From Flavobacteriales bacterium (lineage in GTDB: Bacteria; Bacteroidota; Bacteroidia; UBA10329), in NCBI GenBank assembly GCA_021739695.1, contig JAIPBM010000014.1, positions 1-64,000 on the forward strand: a stretch of 64,000 bases of DNA, in the 5' to 3' direction. The position numbers were made by a program, and so were the translations under genes. Position 1 is the first letter of the stretch. Each line of letters starts with the position of its first letter. Positions 48,376 through 56,730 of this stretch are shown one piece after another. Below the pieces are notes generated by a model that saw only the letters and a program-made list of their open reading frames with translations, was not told where the DNA came from and did no database searches.

Positions 48376-49260
48376 TTACTGACCTTCGAAAAAGTCTTCA
48401 TCTAATTCTTTAACTTCATAAATTGTTCGAACCTGAACTCCGACATTGAATTCATGCATCAAGTCTACTAACTTGTAACCATCAATCAATATTATAGAAT
48501 GGTGCGCATCATTCGCCTTTTTCTCTGCACCACCATCAAAACTAGAAGTAGTAACGAAAACACCTTTACTAGTATCTCCACTCATCGCACCGATGAAATT
48601 TCTGATTTCTTTTTCACGAACCTTGTTTTCACCGTATCGCTTGGCTTGAATGTAGATTTTAGATAACCCGAGTTTATCCTCGTTTATTATTCCGTCTATT
48701 CCTCCGTCACCTGACTTTGAAGTTTCTATGAAATCTCCATATCCCATTTTTTTCAAAAGGATCAGTATGACTTTTTCAAAGTAGTACGGGTCAATTGTTT
48801 TTAGTTTTTCAAGGAGTTCATTTTTAACCTGAAGTTCGATTTCCGAGAAGCCTGAATCTATCAGGTCCTGTGGTGAAGAATTGTCAATTTTTAAGTCCTT
48901 ATGATTGTCTTTCTCTTTTTCATCTGAATAGAACTTCAAAAAGTCAGATTCACCCTCAACATCTTTTAATTTCAAGCCATCTCCTTGGACTTTACCTTTC
49001 TTAGTTATCTGAACCATCCCTCTCTCAGGATAAACGATGAACCCACCCTTTTTAAGATAGGACTTGCCCCAAGCAATTCTGTTCATGATAAGGACGTCAC
49101 CGCTCTTCGTTTTTTCTTCCAAAAGTTCTTTAGGTAAGTGAGAATAATACTTCTCCACGACACGTTTTAACAGTTCTCTGTGATGAATCGTTTTCCCATC
49201 ACTAAGAATATCCAGAATAGGGTTAAAAGTTTCGTGAAACTTGGGGAGTTCTGCTGTCAT
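48376..49260 (-). CDS. Mrr-like restriction endonuclease
   Basis: 294 residues. The N-terminal part (about 1-90) is a winged-helix Mrr_N domain. A charged linker follows, then the Mrr catalytic domain from about 155. Catalytic residues of the PD-(D/E)xK type are visible: Glu162 in YYFEKVILILL, Asp189 in SGDGGIDGI, and Gln205-x-Lys207 in IYIQAKRYG. Mrr enzymes cut methylated DNA. No methyltransferase or second restriction subunit is adjacent, consistent with a stand-alone type IV system. The gene is less GC-rich than its neighbours, which hints at horizontal transfer. Confidence 0.9.
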   Translation of the reverse strand: MTAELPKFHETFNPILDILSDGKTIHHRELLKRVVEKYYSHLPKELLEEKTKSGDVLIMNRIAWGKSYLKKGGFIVYPERGMVQITKKGKVQGDGLKLKDVEGESDFLKFYSDEKEKDNHKDLKIDNSSPQDLIDSGFSEIELQVKNELLEKLKTIDPYYFEKVILILLKKMGYGDFIETSKSGDGGIDGIINEDKLGLSKIYIQAKRYGENKVREKEIRNFIGAMSGDTSKGVFVTTSSFDGGAEKKANDAHHSIILIDGYKLVDLMHEFNVGVQVRTIYEVKELDEDFFEGQ

Positions 49261-49297
49261 TCAAACGGTTCATTTTGTGGACGTCCAAATTAGCCAA

Positions 49298-49621
49298 TTA
49301 CGCATTCTCAAGCTGCCTCATCCGCATCACCAGATAGAGCGAAAAAGCCGCGGCAACACCGGGAACTAATCCAATCAATAAGGCAATCCAACCGTACTTG
49401 ATGCCTTTTTCGAACTTCTCGTAAACAACCCAAGCGGCAAGCACTAGCCAGCAACAAACGGCATCGGTAGCAAAGCCCGAAGAATAAGGATTTACGAATC
49501 CTGCTTTCACTGCAGCAACAATATCTGGGTCGGCAAAAAATACTGGGCCCATTGTAATGAAGAAGAATGCGGCAAAACCGATTCCGATGATTCCGAGCGT
49601 TGAGATGTAAGCTGTTTTCAT
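49298..49621 (-). CDS. Small membrane protein of unknown function
   Basis: 107 residues with three hydrophobic segments (near 8-30, 50-68 and 78-98): IGIGFAAFFFITMG, CCWLVLAAWVVY, WIALLIGLVPGVAAAFSLYL. No family recognised. It stands alone; a TATCTTCG box lies about 25-30 nt upstream of its ATG on the minus strand, and the divergent glycosyltransferase starts 72 bp away. Confidence 0.68.
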   Translation of the reverse strand: MKTAYISTLGIIGIGFAAFFFITMGPVFFADPDIVAAVKAGFVNPYSSGFATDAVCCWLVLAAWVVYEKFEKGIKYGWIALLIGLVPGVAAAFSLYLVMRMRQLENA

Positions 49622-49693
49622 TTTGGATGGATTTTGATGATGAACGAAGATATAACTGTTCCGAACTTAATTCGATAGGTTTGAATCTCTCAA

Positions 49694-51007
49694 ATGAGCC
49701 AACAGAAACTCCTCATCATCGGCACTGTTTTTCCAGAACCGAATTCTTCGGCTGCGGGCAGTCGGATGTTGCAGCTCATTGAGCTGTTCCAACGGCAAGC
49801 GTGGGAAATTACTTTCGCTAGTGCAGCCGCTGAAAGCGAGTTTGCTGTTGATCTTTCGGCCATTGGAGCAAAGCAGGTTTCCATTGAGTTGAACAGTTCC
49901 TCGTTCAATGATTTTGTTCGGGAACTCAATCCACAGATTGTGCTTTTCGACCGCTTCATGACCGAAGAGCAATTCGGTTGGCGCGTGGCGGATACTTGTC
50001 CGAATGCCTTGCGTGTTTTAGATACCGAAGACCTGCATTGTTTGCGCCATGCGCGTCATCAAGCCTTAAAAGAAAACCGAGAATTTGCTATCACGGACTT
50101 ATTAAACGAACACGCCAAGCGCGAGATTGCGAGCATTTACCGTTGCGACCTATCGCTCATCATTTCCGAGTTCGAAATGGAGTTGCTGAGAACGGTTTTC
50201 AAAGTCGATGAAGACGTGCTTCATTATTTGCCTTTTATGCTGACCACGCAACGGCCCCCTCTAACTCCCCCCAAGGGGAAGAAATGGAGCCATGAGCAAA
50301 TGTTGGAGCAAGGTGACAGTTCCCCTTCCTTTCGGGGAGGGGTTAGGGGTGGGGTATTTGAGGAAAGACAACACTTCGTCACCATTGGTAATTTCCTGCA
50401 TCCACCCAATTGGGACGCAGTGCAATACCTAAAATCAGACATCTGGCCGTTGATTCGAAAGCAACTTCCTAAAGCTGAAATGCACGTTTATGGCGCTTAT
50501 ACCAGCGAAAAAGCCAAGCAACTTCATTCCCAAAAAGACGGATTTCTCATTCTCGGAAGAGCGGAAAATGCCAAAGAAGTAATCAGTAAAGCGAAAGTGC
50601 TTTTAGCGCCATTGCGTTTTGGTGCAGGACTGAAAGGAAAACTGGTGGAAGCTATGCAGTGCGGTACGCCAAGCGTCACCACTTCAATAGGTGCAGAAGC
50701 CATGCACGGTTACTTGCCGTGGAGCGGTGCAGTTGCCGATTCACCAAAAGAATTCGCGCAAGCGGCTATAGAACTTTACACAGATAAATCCGCTTGGGAA
50801 ACGGCTCAGATAAATGGCGTTTCCATCATCAATCAGATCTATCCGAAGGAGAAATTGGGTTTAGAATTCATTCATCGATTGGAAAATCTACAATCCAATT
50901 TGGAAAGCCATCGCCAACAGAATTTCATCGGTTCTATGCTAATGCATCATAGCATGCGCAGCACGGAGTTTATGAGCCGTTGGATAGAGGCGAAGAATAA
51001 AAGGTAG
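49694..51007 (+). CDS. Glycosyltransferase (GT4-like) interrupted by an in-frame palindromic insert
   Basis: 437 residues. The N-terminal half starts LLIIGTVFPEPNSSAAGSR. The C-terminal half has the GT4-type donor-site region: ILGRAENAKEVISKAKVLLAPLRFGAGLKGKLVEAMQCGTPSV, read in pieces, with the family Glu after the GLKGK stretch. Between ~187 and ~220 lies a proline- and glycine-rich segment (RPPLTPPKGKK, SSPSFRGGVRGGV) encoded by a palindromic element at 50254-50354; it is not part of the fold. The frame is kept, so the enzyme may still work. A TAGGTTTG promoter box is at 49676-49683. The substrate is unknown. Confidence 0.88.
   Translation: MSQQKLLIIGTVFPEPNSSAAGSRMLQLIELFQRQAWEITFASAAAESEFAVDLSAIGAKQVSIELNSSSFNDFVRELNPQIVLFDRFMTEEQFGWRVADTCPNALRVLDTEDLHCLRHARHQALKENREFAITDLLNEHAKREIASIYRCDLSLIISEFEMELLRTVFKVDEDVLHYLPFMLTTQRPPLTPPKGKKWSHEQMLEQGDSSPSFRGGVRGGVFEERQHFVTIGNFLHPPNWDAVQYLKSDIWPLIRKQLPKAEMHVYGAYTSEKAKQLHSQKDGFLILGRAENAKEVISKAKVLLAPLRFGAGLKGKLVEAMQCGTPSVTTSIGAEAMHGYLPWSGAVADSPKEFAQAAIELYTDKSAWETAQINGVSIINQIYPKEKLGLEFIHRLENLQSNLESHRQQNFIGSMLMHHSMRSTEFMSRWIEAKNKR
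50254..50354. repeat. In-frame palindromic element inside the glycosyltransferase
   Basis: Arms of C-runs and G-runs, starting CCCCCTCTAACTCCCCCC on the left and ending GGGGTTAGGGGTGGGG on the right, are imperfect reverse complements about 40 bp apart. The peptide PPLTPP...SFRGGVRGG recurs in unrelated proteins of many bacteria, like Rickettsia palindromic elements. Confidence 0.82.
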
Positions 51008-51016
51008 GAGGCCTCA

Positions 51017-51066
51017 CCCTGAACTTGTTTCAGGGTCTAAAGCAGATGCTGAAACGAGTTCAGCAT
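51017..51066. repeat. REP-like double hairpin
   Basis: Hairpin 1 is CCCTGAA...TTCAGGG (51017-51035); hairpin 2 is ATGCTGAA...TTCAGCAT (51046-51066). Such paired hairpins are dispersed intergenic repeats in other bacterial genomes. They lie between convergent genes and may also terminate transcription. Confidence 0.75.
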
Positions 51067-51071
51067 GAACG

Positions 51072-51740
51072 TTAGTAAAACACCGCTACTTCCTCCAACG
51101 TTTTTCGTTCCAGATCAGGCACTTCAGCACCTTTAGCAGCATATCCCACAGGAATCAACAGAAACGGTTTTTCGTTCTCAGGACGATTTAAAACTTTCGA
51201 AAGAAAATTCATCGGGCTCGGAGTGTGCGTCAAAGCCACCAAACCAGCATTATGAATGGCTGCTAAGAGAAAACCACTTGCCAAACCGACACTTTCAGTT
51301 GCGTAATAGTTATTCTTCTTTTCGCTATCGACCAATTCATAAGAGCGTTTCATCACTATAATGAGCCATGGAGCGATTTCCAGAAATGGCTTGATGTGGT
51401 CGGTGCCGAAAGGTTCCAGGTCTTTGAGCCAACGCTCACTCATTCGTCCGTGGTAATTCTCATACTCTTCTTTTTCTGCGGCTTCGCGAATTTTCGATTT
51501 AATGTCTGCAGAACTCACTGCACAGAAAGTCCATGGCTGCATGTGCGCACCTGATGGCGCTGTTGAAGCAGTTCGAATCAGATTCTCAATCACTTCTCTC
51601 GGAACAGGTTTGTCCGAGAACGTCCGCAAGGATCTGCGCTTATTCATGAATTGGTAAAAATCTGTCGACCGTTGATGCATTTCTGCTTCGGGGAAATTAA
51701 GTGGCCCGTAAGGAATGAAGCCGTCTTTCGAATCTGTCAT
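51072..51740 (-). CDS. Iodotyrosine deiodinase (IYD)-like flavoprotein, nitroreductase superfamily
   Basis: 222 residues, no membrane anchor. FMN-binding region RRSLRTFSDKPVP and APSGAHMQPWTF, and the C-terminal PVGYAAKGAEVPDLERK, read very like animal and Haliscomenobacter IYD. The three substrate-lid residues that clamp the halotyrosine zwitterion are conserved: Glu92, Tyr96 and Lys117, with the 4- and 21-residue spacing of human E157/Y161/K182. This separates it from ordinary nitroreductases. IYD removes halogen from mono- and dihalotyrosines. The bacterial physiological role is not settled. It is transcribed alone, opposite the cystathionine gene. Confidence 0.88.
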   Translation of the reverse strand: MTDSKDGFIPYGPLNFPEAEMHQRSTDFYQFMNKRRSLRTFSDKPVPREVIENLIRTASTAPSGAHMQPWTFCAVSSADIKSKIREAAEKEEYENYHGRMSERWLKDLEPFGTDHIKPFLEIAPWLIIVMKRSYELVDSEKKNNYYATESVGLASGFLLAAIHNAGLVALTHTPSPMNFLSKVLNRPENEKPFLLIPVGYAAKGAEVPDLERKTLEEVAVFY

Positions 51741-51826
51741 CTTCTGTGCTTTGGGTTATGAAGCTAGTATAAAGATTCCTATACATTTGCCGCGAATCCG
51801 ACTGATGTCGGGCTAAAAGTCTCAAT

Positions 51827-52966
51827 ATGAAATTCGGAACCAAAGCAGTACACGCTGGTGTAGAGCCAGATCCAACAACGGGAGCCATCATGACTCCGAT
51901 CTATCAGACATCAACCTACGTGCAAGCGGCACCTGGCGATCACAAAGGATACGAGTATTCTCGAACTGGAAATCCAACACGAAATGCGTTGGAAAAAGCC
52001 ATTGCCGAGTTGGAAAATGGAAGCTACGGTGCTTGTTTTGGTAGTGGAATGGCTGCTATTGACTGCGTTATAAAAATGCTGAAACCGGGCGATGAGGTAA
52101 TCAGTACGAACGATCTATATGGCGGAACCTACCGTCTGTTCACGAAGATCTATGAAGGATTCGGTATCAAATTCCATTTTGTACCGATGGGCGATTTGGA
52201 ATCCGTGAAAGCCAAGGTGAATGCCAATACCAAACTCATTTGGGTAGAAACACCAACCAATCCGATGATGAACATCATTGATATTGAAGCAATGTCTAAG
52301 ATCGCGAAAGCGGCCGGAGCTCTTTTGGCGGTCGATAATACATTTGCCACTCCAGCACTTCAGCAACCGCTTGATCTTGGTGCCGATATCGTGATGCATT
52401 CGGTAACGAAATACTTGGGTGGTCATTCAGATGTGGTGATGGGCGCCTTGGTTGTGAAAGACAAAGCTCTTTCAGAACGGATGTATTTCATTCAGAATAG
52501 CAGCGGAGCCGTTTGCGGACCGATGGATAGCTTCTTGGTGCTACGCGGATTGAAAACGCTTTCTATAAGGATGAAACAGCATTGTATCAACGGAAAAGAA
52601 ATTGCCCATTGGCTGAAGGATCATCCAAAAGTGGACAAAGTCTATTGGCCAGGTTTTGAATCTCATCCGAATCACGAAGTGGCCAAAAAGCAGATGAGCG
52701 GTTTTGGTGGAATGGTTTCTTTCACATTGAAGGAAAACACCATCGCGGCAGCAACCAAAGTGCTTTCGAACACGCATCTTTTTGCCTTGGCAGAAAGTCT
52801 GGGCGGAGTGGAATCGCTTCTAGGTCACCCGGCCAGCATGACGCATGCTTCCATCCCGAAAGAAGAAAGAGAGAAGACGGGTGTTGTAGACTCGCTTATC
52901 CGTTTGAGCATAGGAATAGAAGATCCCGAAGACCTGATAGCCGACCTAAAAGCTGCATTAGGGTAA
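51827..52966 (+). CDS. Trans-sulfuration PLP enzyme (cystathionine gamma-synthase/lyase family)
   Basis: 379 residues. Family motifs: YSRTGNPTRNALE, SGMAAIDCV, NDLYGGTYRLF, WVETPTNPMM, AVDNTFATP and the Schiff-base Lys195 in HSVTKYLGGHSD; the C-terminal GGVESLLGHPASMTHA and RLSIGIEDPEDLI are present. Whether it makes or cleaves cystathionine cannot be told from the sequence. A TACATTTG box at 51782-51789 is a fair -7 promoter element, giving a leader of about 30 nt. Confidence 0.92.
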   Translation: MKFGTKAVHAGVEPDPTTGAIMTPIYQTSTYVQAAPGDHKGYEYSRTGNPTRNALEKAIAELENGSYGACFGSGMAAIDCVIKMLKPGDEVISTNDLYGGTYRLFTKIYEGFGIKFHFVPMGDLESVKAKVNANTKLIWVETPTNPMMNIIDIEAMSKIAKAAGALLAVDNTFATPALQQPLDLGADIVMHSVTKYLGGHSDVVMGALVVKDKALSERMYFIQNSSGAVCGPMDSFLVLRGLKTLSIRMKQHCINGKEIAHWLKDHPKVDKVYWPGFESHPNHEVAKKQMSGFGGMVSFTLKENTIAAATKVLSNTHLFALAESLGGVESLLGHPASMTHASIPKEEREKTGVVDSLIRLSIGIEDPEDLIADLKAALG

Positions 52967-52998
52967 TATTCGTTACATAAAACCGCGACTCTCGAACT

Positions 52999-53006
52999 TA
53001 TATTTG
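52999..53006 (+). promoter_or_regulatory. -7 promoter box of the M43 protease gene
   Basis: TATATTTG fits TAnnTTTG. A transcript from here would start near 53013, which rules out the upstream GTG at 53010 and supports the ATG at 53025 or 53028. Confidence 0.6.
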
Positions 53007-53024
53007 TGAGTGAACATAAACCGA

Positions 53025-55109
53025 ATGATGAAGAATTTTCCCTTGATTTTTGCAGCCGTGCTGCTTTCAATAGTTTCAACACAGGCTCAAAACGCACATT
53101 GCGGTTTTGATGCTCAGTTTGAAAAGATGCTTGAGCAAGACCCCGCTGGTCTACAGAGGATTTTAGAGTTTCAGGATCAAGCCACTGATATTGCCCGTCA
53201 GAATGCCGAATATGAAGGAGAACGAGGCGGGCCACGCATCATCCCAACGGTGTTCCATGTCATTCATCAAGGTGGAAATGAGAACATCAGCTACGAGCAG
53301 ATTGAGGATCAAATGCGCATTCTGAATGAGGACTACAGCAGGTTAAATGCCGATGCTGTGAATACTCGTCCTGAGTTTCAGGGTGTGGCTGCAAATCCGA
53401 ATGTTGAATTCCGTTTGGCCAAATTGGATCCACAAGGAAATTGTACTGATGGTGTGGTTCGCGTATGGTCGTCATTGACCTATAACGCTTCTGACGACAA
53501 TGGTGTTAAAGGTGTGAGCTATTGGCCAAGCACGAAGTATTTCAATGTATGGGTTGTGGCTTCAATTGCTGGAGATGGTACCAGTGGTGGGATCACCTTA
53601 GGCTATGCTCAGTTCCCAGGATTTGGAAGTGCCAACACGGACGGAGTTGTGGTGCGTGGAGATTTTATTGGAAGCATTGGTACTGCTGCGAACAACACGA
53701 ATGTGGGTCGCACCTTGACACATGAAGCAGGTCATTGGCTCGGTTTGTTCCATACGTTTCAAGGTGGTTGCGCTGGCGGATTCTTTGATGATGGTTGCGA
53801 TGACACTCCTCCAACTGCCGAGGCAAATTACGGCTGCCCGCTTACGCGAAACAGCTGTACAAACGACAGTCCAGATATAATTGATCAAGTAGAGAATTAC
53901 ATGGATTATTCAAATGGAACGTGTCAGAACATGTTCAGTCTTGATCAGAAAGCAAGAATGGATGGCGTCCTTTCCGGAACGCGTGCACAGCTGATTTCCA
54001 GCAATAACTTGAACAGTACGGGAGTTTTACTTAGCGAGACTCCATGTGCTCCAAAGGCAGATTTCTTTGCGCTGCAACGACTAACCTGCACAGACGAGCC
54101 CATAGTGCTATCTGATGCCAGTTTCAACGGCACCGTAGATACTTACAGCTGGAGCATGCCAGGTGGCACTCCAAGTACTTCAAGTAGCGCCAATCCATCG
54201 GTTTCCTTCGCTTCTCCAGGCGTTTATTCTATTACACTAACGGTGAGCAATGCCGAAGGAACTGATAGCCATACACAAACAGATTACGTAACGGTTATTC
54301 CGGGGTCGGCTCAGATCACAAGCTATTTCAGTTTTGAAGGATTTGAGGAAGATCAGGAAGATTACCTCGTTTTTTCTGATGGCGTGGGATCAACATGGCA
54401 AGAGACGAATACGGCCTTTACAGACAACAAAAGCATCTACCTGAATAATTACAGCACAAATCCATCAGGAAGCACGGATGAATTCCAACTTCCGTCTGTG
54501 GATATGACCCAAATGAATGATCCGGACCTTTATTTCCGATTAGCCTACAAACAGCGTTCGGGTGGAGAATCAGACAACCTTCGAGTGTATGTTTCTAAAG
54601 ATTGTGGGCAGAATTGGGCGCTGCGCTACAACAAAAGTGGGGCATCGCTATCAACGGTAAGCGGTACTCAAAGCTCTGCTTATACGCCAAGTTCAAGTGC
54701 AGATTGGGAGCTGGTGAACGTGAATCTGGGAAGTTATGCCAATGAAGAGAATCTATTGGTGAAATTCAGAGGAGTGAGCGAGAAAGGAAATAACATTTAC
54801 ATCGATGACATTCAAATTTCCGGGCCACTTGGTGTAAACGACCAGCAGGCCGATTTTGAGTTTACTGTGAGTCCAAATCCGTTGGTAGATAATGCGCAGA
54901 TCAATTTGGAAGTGGCAAATTCTGGGAATTACGGAATCACGTTGATGGACGTGGCCGGGAAAATAGTAGCGACAATTCATCAAGGAACACTCTTGAGCGG
55001 AGCGCACCGATTCACATTAGACCGTTCCATGGTACAGAGCGCTGGAATCTACTTGCTGCAAATTCAAGGAACTGCAGGAAGAACGGTCAAAAAACTGGTT
55101 GTGGAGTAA
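53025..55109 (+). CDS. M43 (pappalysin-like) zinc metalloprotease with PKD and T9SS sorting domains
   Basis: 694 residues from ATG 53025. Signal peptide, then the protease domain with the long metzincin site HEAGHWLGLFH (His near 233) and the Met-turn NYMDYSNG. Cys-rich segments between them are typical of M43. A PKD domain (about 355-420: TYSWSMPGGTPST) and a choice-of-anchor/MAM-like domain follow. The sorting domain (FTVSPNPLVDNAQINL to RTVKKLVVE) ends the protein. It is a secreted or cell-surface protease. A terminator follows at 55137. The domain before its sorting tail is of the same type as that of the truncated gene at the right edge. Confidence 0.92.
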   Translation: MMKNFPLIFAAVLLSIVSTQAQNAHCGFDAQFEKMLEQDPAGLQRILEFQDQATDIARQNAEYEGERGGPRIIPTVFHVIHQGGNENISYEQIEDQMRILNEDYSRLNADAVNTRPEFQGVAANPNVEFRLAKLDPQGNCTDGVVRVWSSLTYNASDDNGVKGVSYWPSTKYFNVWVVASIAGDGTSGGITLGYAQFPGFGSANTDGVVVRGDFIGSIGTAANNTNVGRTLTHEAGHWLGLFHTFQGGCAGGFFDDGCDDTPPTAEANYGCPLTRNSCTNDSPDIIDQVENYMDYSNGTCQNMFSLDQKARMDGVLSGTRAQLISSNNLNSTGVLLSETPCAPKADFFALQRLTCTDEPIVLSDASFNGTVDTYSWSMPGGTPSTSSSANPSVSFASPGVYSITLTVSNAEGTDSHTQTDYVTVIPGSAQITSYFSFEGFEEDQEDYLVFSDGVGSTWQETNTAFTDNKSIYLNNYSTNPSGSTDEFQLPSVDMTQMNDPDLYFRLAYKQRSGGESDNLRVYVSKDCGQNWALRYNKSGASLSTVSGTQSSAYTPSSSADWELVNVNLGSYANEENLLVKFRGVSEKGNNIYIDDIQISGPLGVNDQQADFEFTVSPNPLVDNAQINLEVANSGNYGITLMDVAGKIVATIHQGTLLSGAHRFTLDRSMVQSAGIYLLQIQGTAGRTVKKLVVE

Positions 55110-55136
55110 TCCTTCAGCATTGGACGAATTGCAAAA

Positions 55137-55170
55137 CAAAGGCGTGGGTTTCCACGCCTTTGGTGTTTTT
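55137..55170 (+). terminator. Rho-independent terminator
   Basis: Perfect 11-bp stem CAAAGGCGTGG / CCACGCCTTTG, 4-nt loop, tail GTGTTTTT. Confidence 0.85.
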
Positions 55171-55298
55171 ACATACGTTGCAAAGTATTGTACTCGCATT
55201 GTTGAGGAGGTTTCCCATGTAATTTTAGTGTAAATGAATGGCTTGTTCCTTTTCGGAATTTCTGCATTCTATTGATCAAACCACATGAAACCTACCAC

Positions 55299-56279
55299 AT
55301 GAAAAGCATTTTACAAACCACTGCATTATTGACCCTGCTTGTTGCCATCGGCTGTCAACAGCCATGCACCACCACCACTTTCAACGTGAACAAATACTCG
55401 GGCGACACCGTTTTTGTCAAGCGTGCCTATGCCATTTGTGGCGATACATTGAACTACTATGAAAGACAAGTGACAAGCGACTCAATAGTCGTTTCTGAGG
55501 GCGAAGTGCTGAATGGAAAGAAGGAGGGTCAATGGAAGACCAGCGGATGGAACAAAACCGTTTCCGATTATCAACATGGAATTGCGCTACGGGTTGAAAT
55601 ATCAAACAAAGAGGGAGTGCTGGAGCAGGAAGAAGTGCTCGGTCCAGATTCTCTATATAAGGTAAAATCGTTTTACGAGGATGGAACACTCGAGTCGGAG
55701 TTTTTCCAAACCTTGGATGGTCTTATGACCGGTCGTGGAATAGAATATGACAAGGCTGGCAAAAAGATTGCCGAAGGCGAATATTTGACCGAATGGATCA
55801 TAGGCGATACCATGTACATTGAAAGTCCACTGCCACCGTATGACCTTGAGATGACCATCATTTCGGATGCTGGCGGCAAACATGGCCCGTGGTTCTACTA
55901 CGATTCGAATGGGAATGTAACGGATACTGTAAAGTTCAATGCGGGCAAGGCAGAATGGACTGGTAATCTGGTCGGCCTTTGGGATTCGGATAGCGTTGCA
56001 ACCACTTACACTGCACCCTCAGAAAAGGTGTTGCCTATGCTCGCATACGGCTTCGAGGATTTCAAAGGATACGAATTCACAGAGTCTGGAAGCCTGCATG
56101 CCAGAGGCAAAAAAGGAAGATTGGGCCGTACCATGCATTACGATTGGACGCACGACAATAGTTATCTCGAAGTGACCGACCAAGGCGACCATCTTTCCTT
56201 GCAGATCAGAAGGTTTGATGACACCCGCCTCATTCTCATCCTTGATGACCTTACATTCTATCTGAGGCGGGCAGAGTAG
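55299..56279 (+). CDS. Lipoprotein with MORN-like (YwqK-type) repeats
   Basis: 326 residues from ATG 55299, which starts a lipoprotein signal peptide with Cys19 in LVAIGCQQ. The body has short repeats such as GEVLNGKKEGQWKTSG, YEDGTLESEFFQ, YDKAGKKIAEGEYL and KHGPWFYYDSNGNV, the MORN-repeat variant often annotated as a YwqK-type antitoxin although no toxin partner is seen. The last third has no repeats. The protein should be membrane-anchored; its function is unknown. A start at 55272 (TTG) adds nine residues and breaks the signal peptide. Confidence 0.82.
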   Translation: MKSILQTTALLTLLVAIGCQQPCTTTTFNVNKYSGDTVFVKRAYAICGDTLNYYERQVTSDSIVVSEGEVLNGKKEGQWKTSGWNKTVSDYQHGIALRVEISNKEGVLEQEEVLGPDSLYKVKSFYEDGTLESEFFQTLDGLMTGRGIEYDKAGKKIAEGEYLTEWIIGDTMYIESPLPPYDLEMTIISDAGGKHGPWFYYDSNGNVTDTVKFNAGKAEWTGNLVGLWDSDSVATTYTAPSEKVLPMLAYGFEDFKGYEFTESGSLHARGKKGRLGRTMHYDWTHDNSYLEVTDQGDHLSLQIRRFDDTRLILILDDLTFYLRRAE

Positions 56280-56284
56280 GTCGC

Positions 56285-56345
56285 TGGGTGCAACAGACGA
56301 AGCAATCTGTCTGAGAACACTGGGCTGCGTTCGCAATAACGAACC
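56285..56345. repeat. Possible degenerate fragment of the MITE-like element
   Basis: The 13 bases GACGAAGCAATCT, followed by GTCTGAG and later GCGTTCGCAATAACG, recall the arms of the elements at 18262 and 19861. The match is short and could be chance. Confidence 0.35.
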
Positions 56346-56373
56346 CTTATCTTCGTAGCCAAATTCGATTCCC

Positions 56374-56730
56374 ATGCGCAAGATCCACCACCTTTCCAGC
56401 TGCGATACCTGCCAACGTATTATTAGTGAACTAGGTCTAAGACAGAAGGATTTTGAGTTCCAGGACATCAAGGTTGAGAACATTTCTGCCAAAGATTTGG
56501 ATGCCGCAAAGGAGAAAGTTGGATCTTACGAAGCCTTGTTCAGCAAGCGTGCCATCAAGTTCAGAAGTTTGGGATTGAACGAAATGAAGCTAACGGAAGC
56601 GGATTATCGGAAGTACATCTTGGAAGAATACACATTTCTGAAACGACCCATTATTTGGATAGAAGAAGAAGTATTTGTTGGCAATGCCAAGAAAACGGTG
56701 GAAGCCGCCAAGGCCGCTCTGCATGAATAA
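56374..56730 (+). CDS. ArsC/Spx-family thioredoxin-fold protein (arsenate reductase-like)
   Basis: 118 residues. Redox motif SCDTCQ (Cys10, Cys13), followed by VGSYEALFSKRAIKFRSLG and TFLKRPIIW of the ArsC/Spx family. Spx-like proteins bind RNA polymerase; ArsC-like ones reduce arsenate. With a CxxC instead of a single Cys and no ars genes nearby, the arsenate role is uncertain. The DMT permease gene overlaps its end by 8 bp. A TATCTTCG box at 56348-56355 lies about 18 nt upstream of the ATG. Confidence 0.85.
   Translation: MRKIHHLSSCDTCQRIISELGLRQKDFEFQDIKVENISAKDLDAAKEKVGSYEALFSKRAIKFRSLGLNEMKLTEADYRKYILEEYTFLKRPIIWIEEEVFVGNAKKTVEAAKAALHE

Noticed and set aside
49694-51007. Frameshift or pseudogene status of the glycosyltransferase
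   Set aside because: The Pro/Gly-rich segment keeps the frame and both halves read as intact glycosyltransferase sequence.
56285-56345. Third copy of the MITE-like element
   Set aside because: Only a 13-bp match and scattered similarity; kept as a low-confidence fragment, not as an element.
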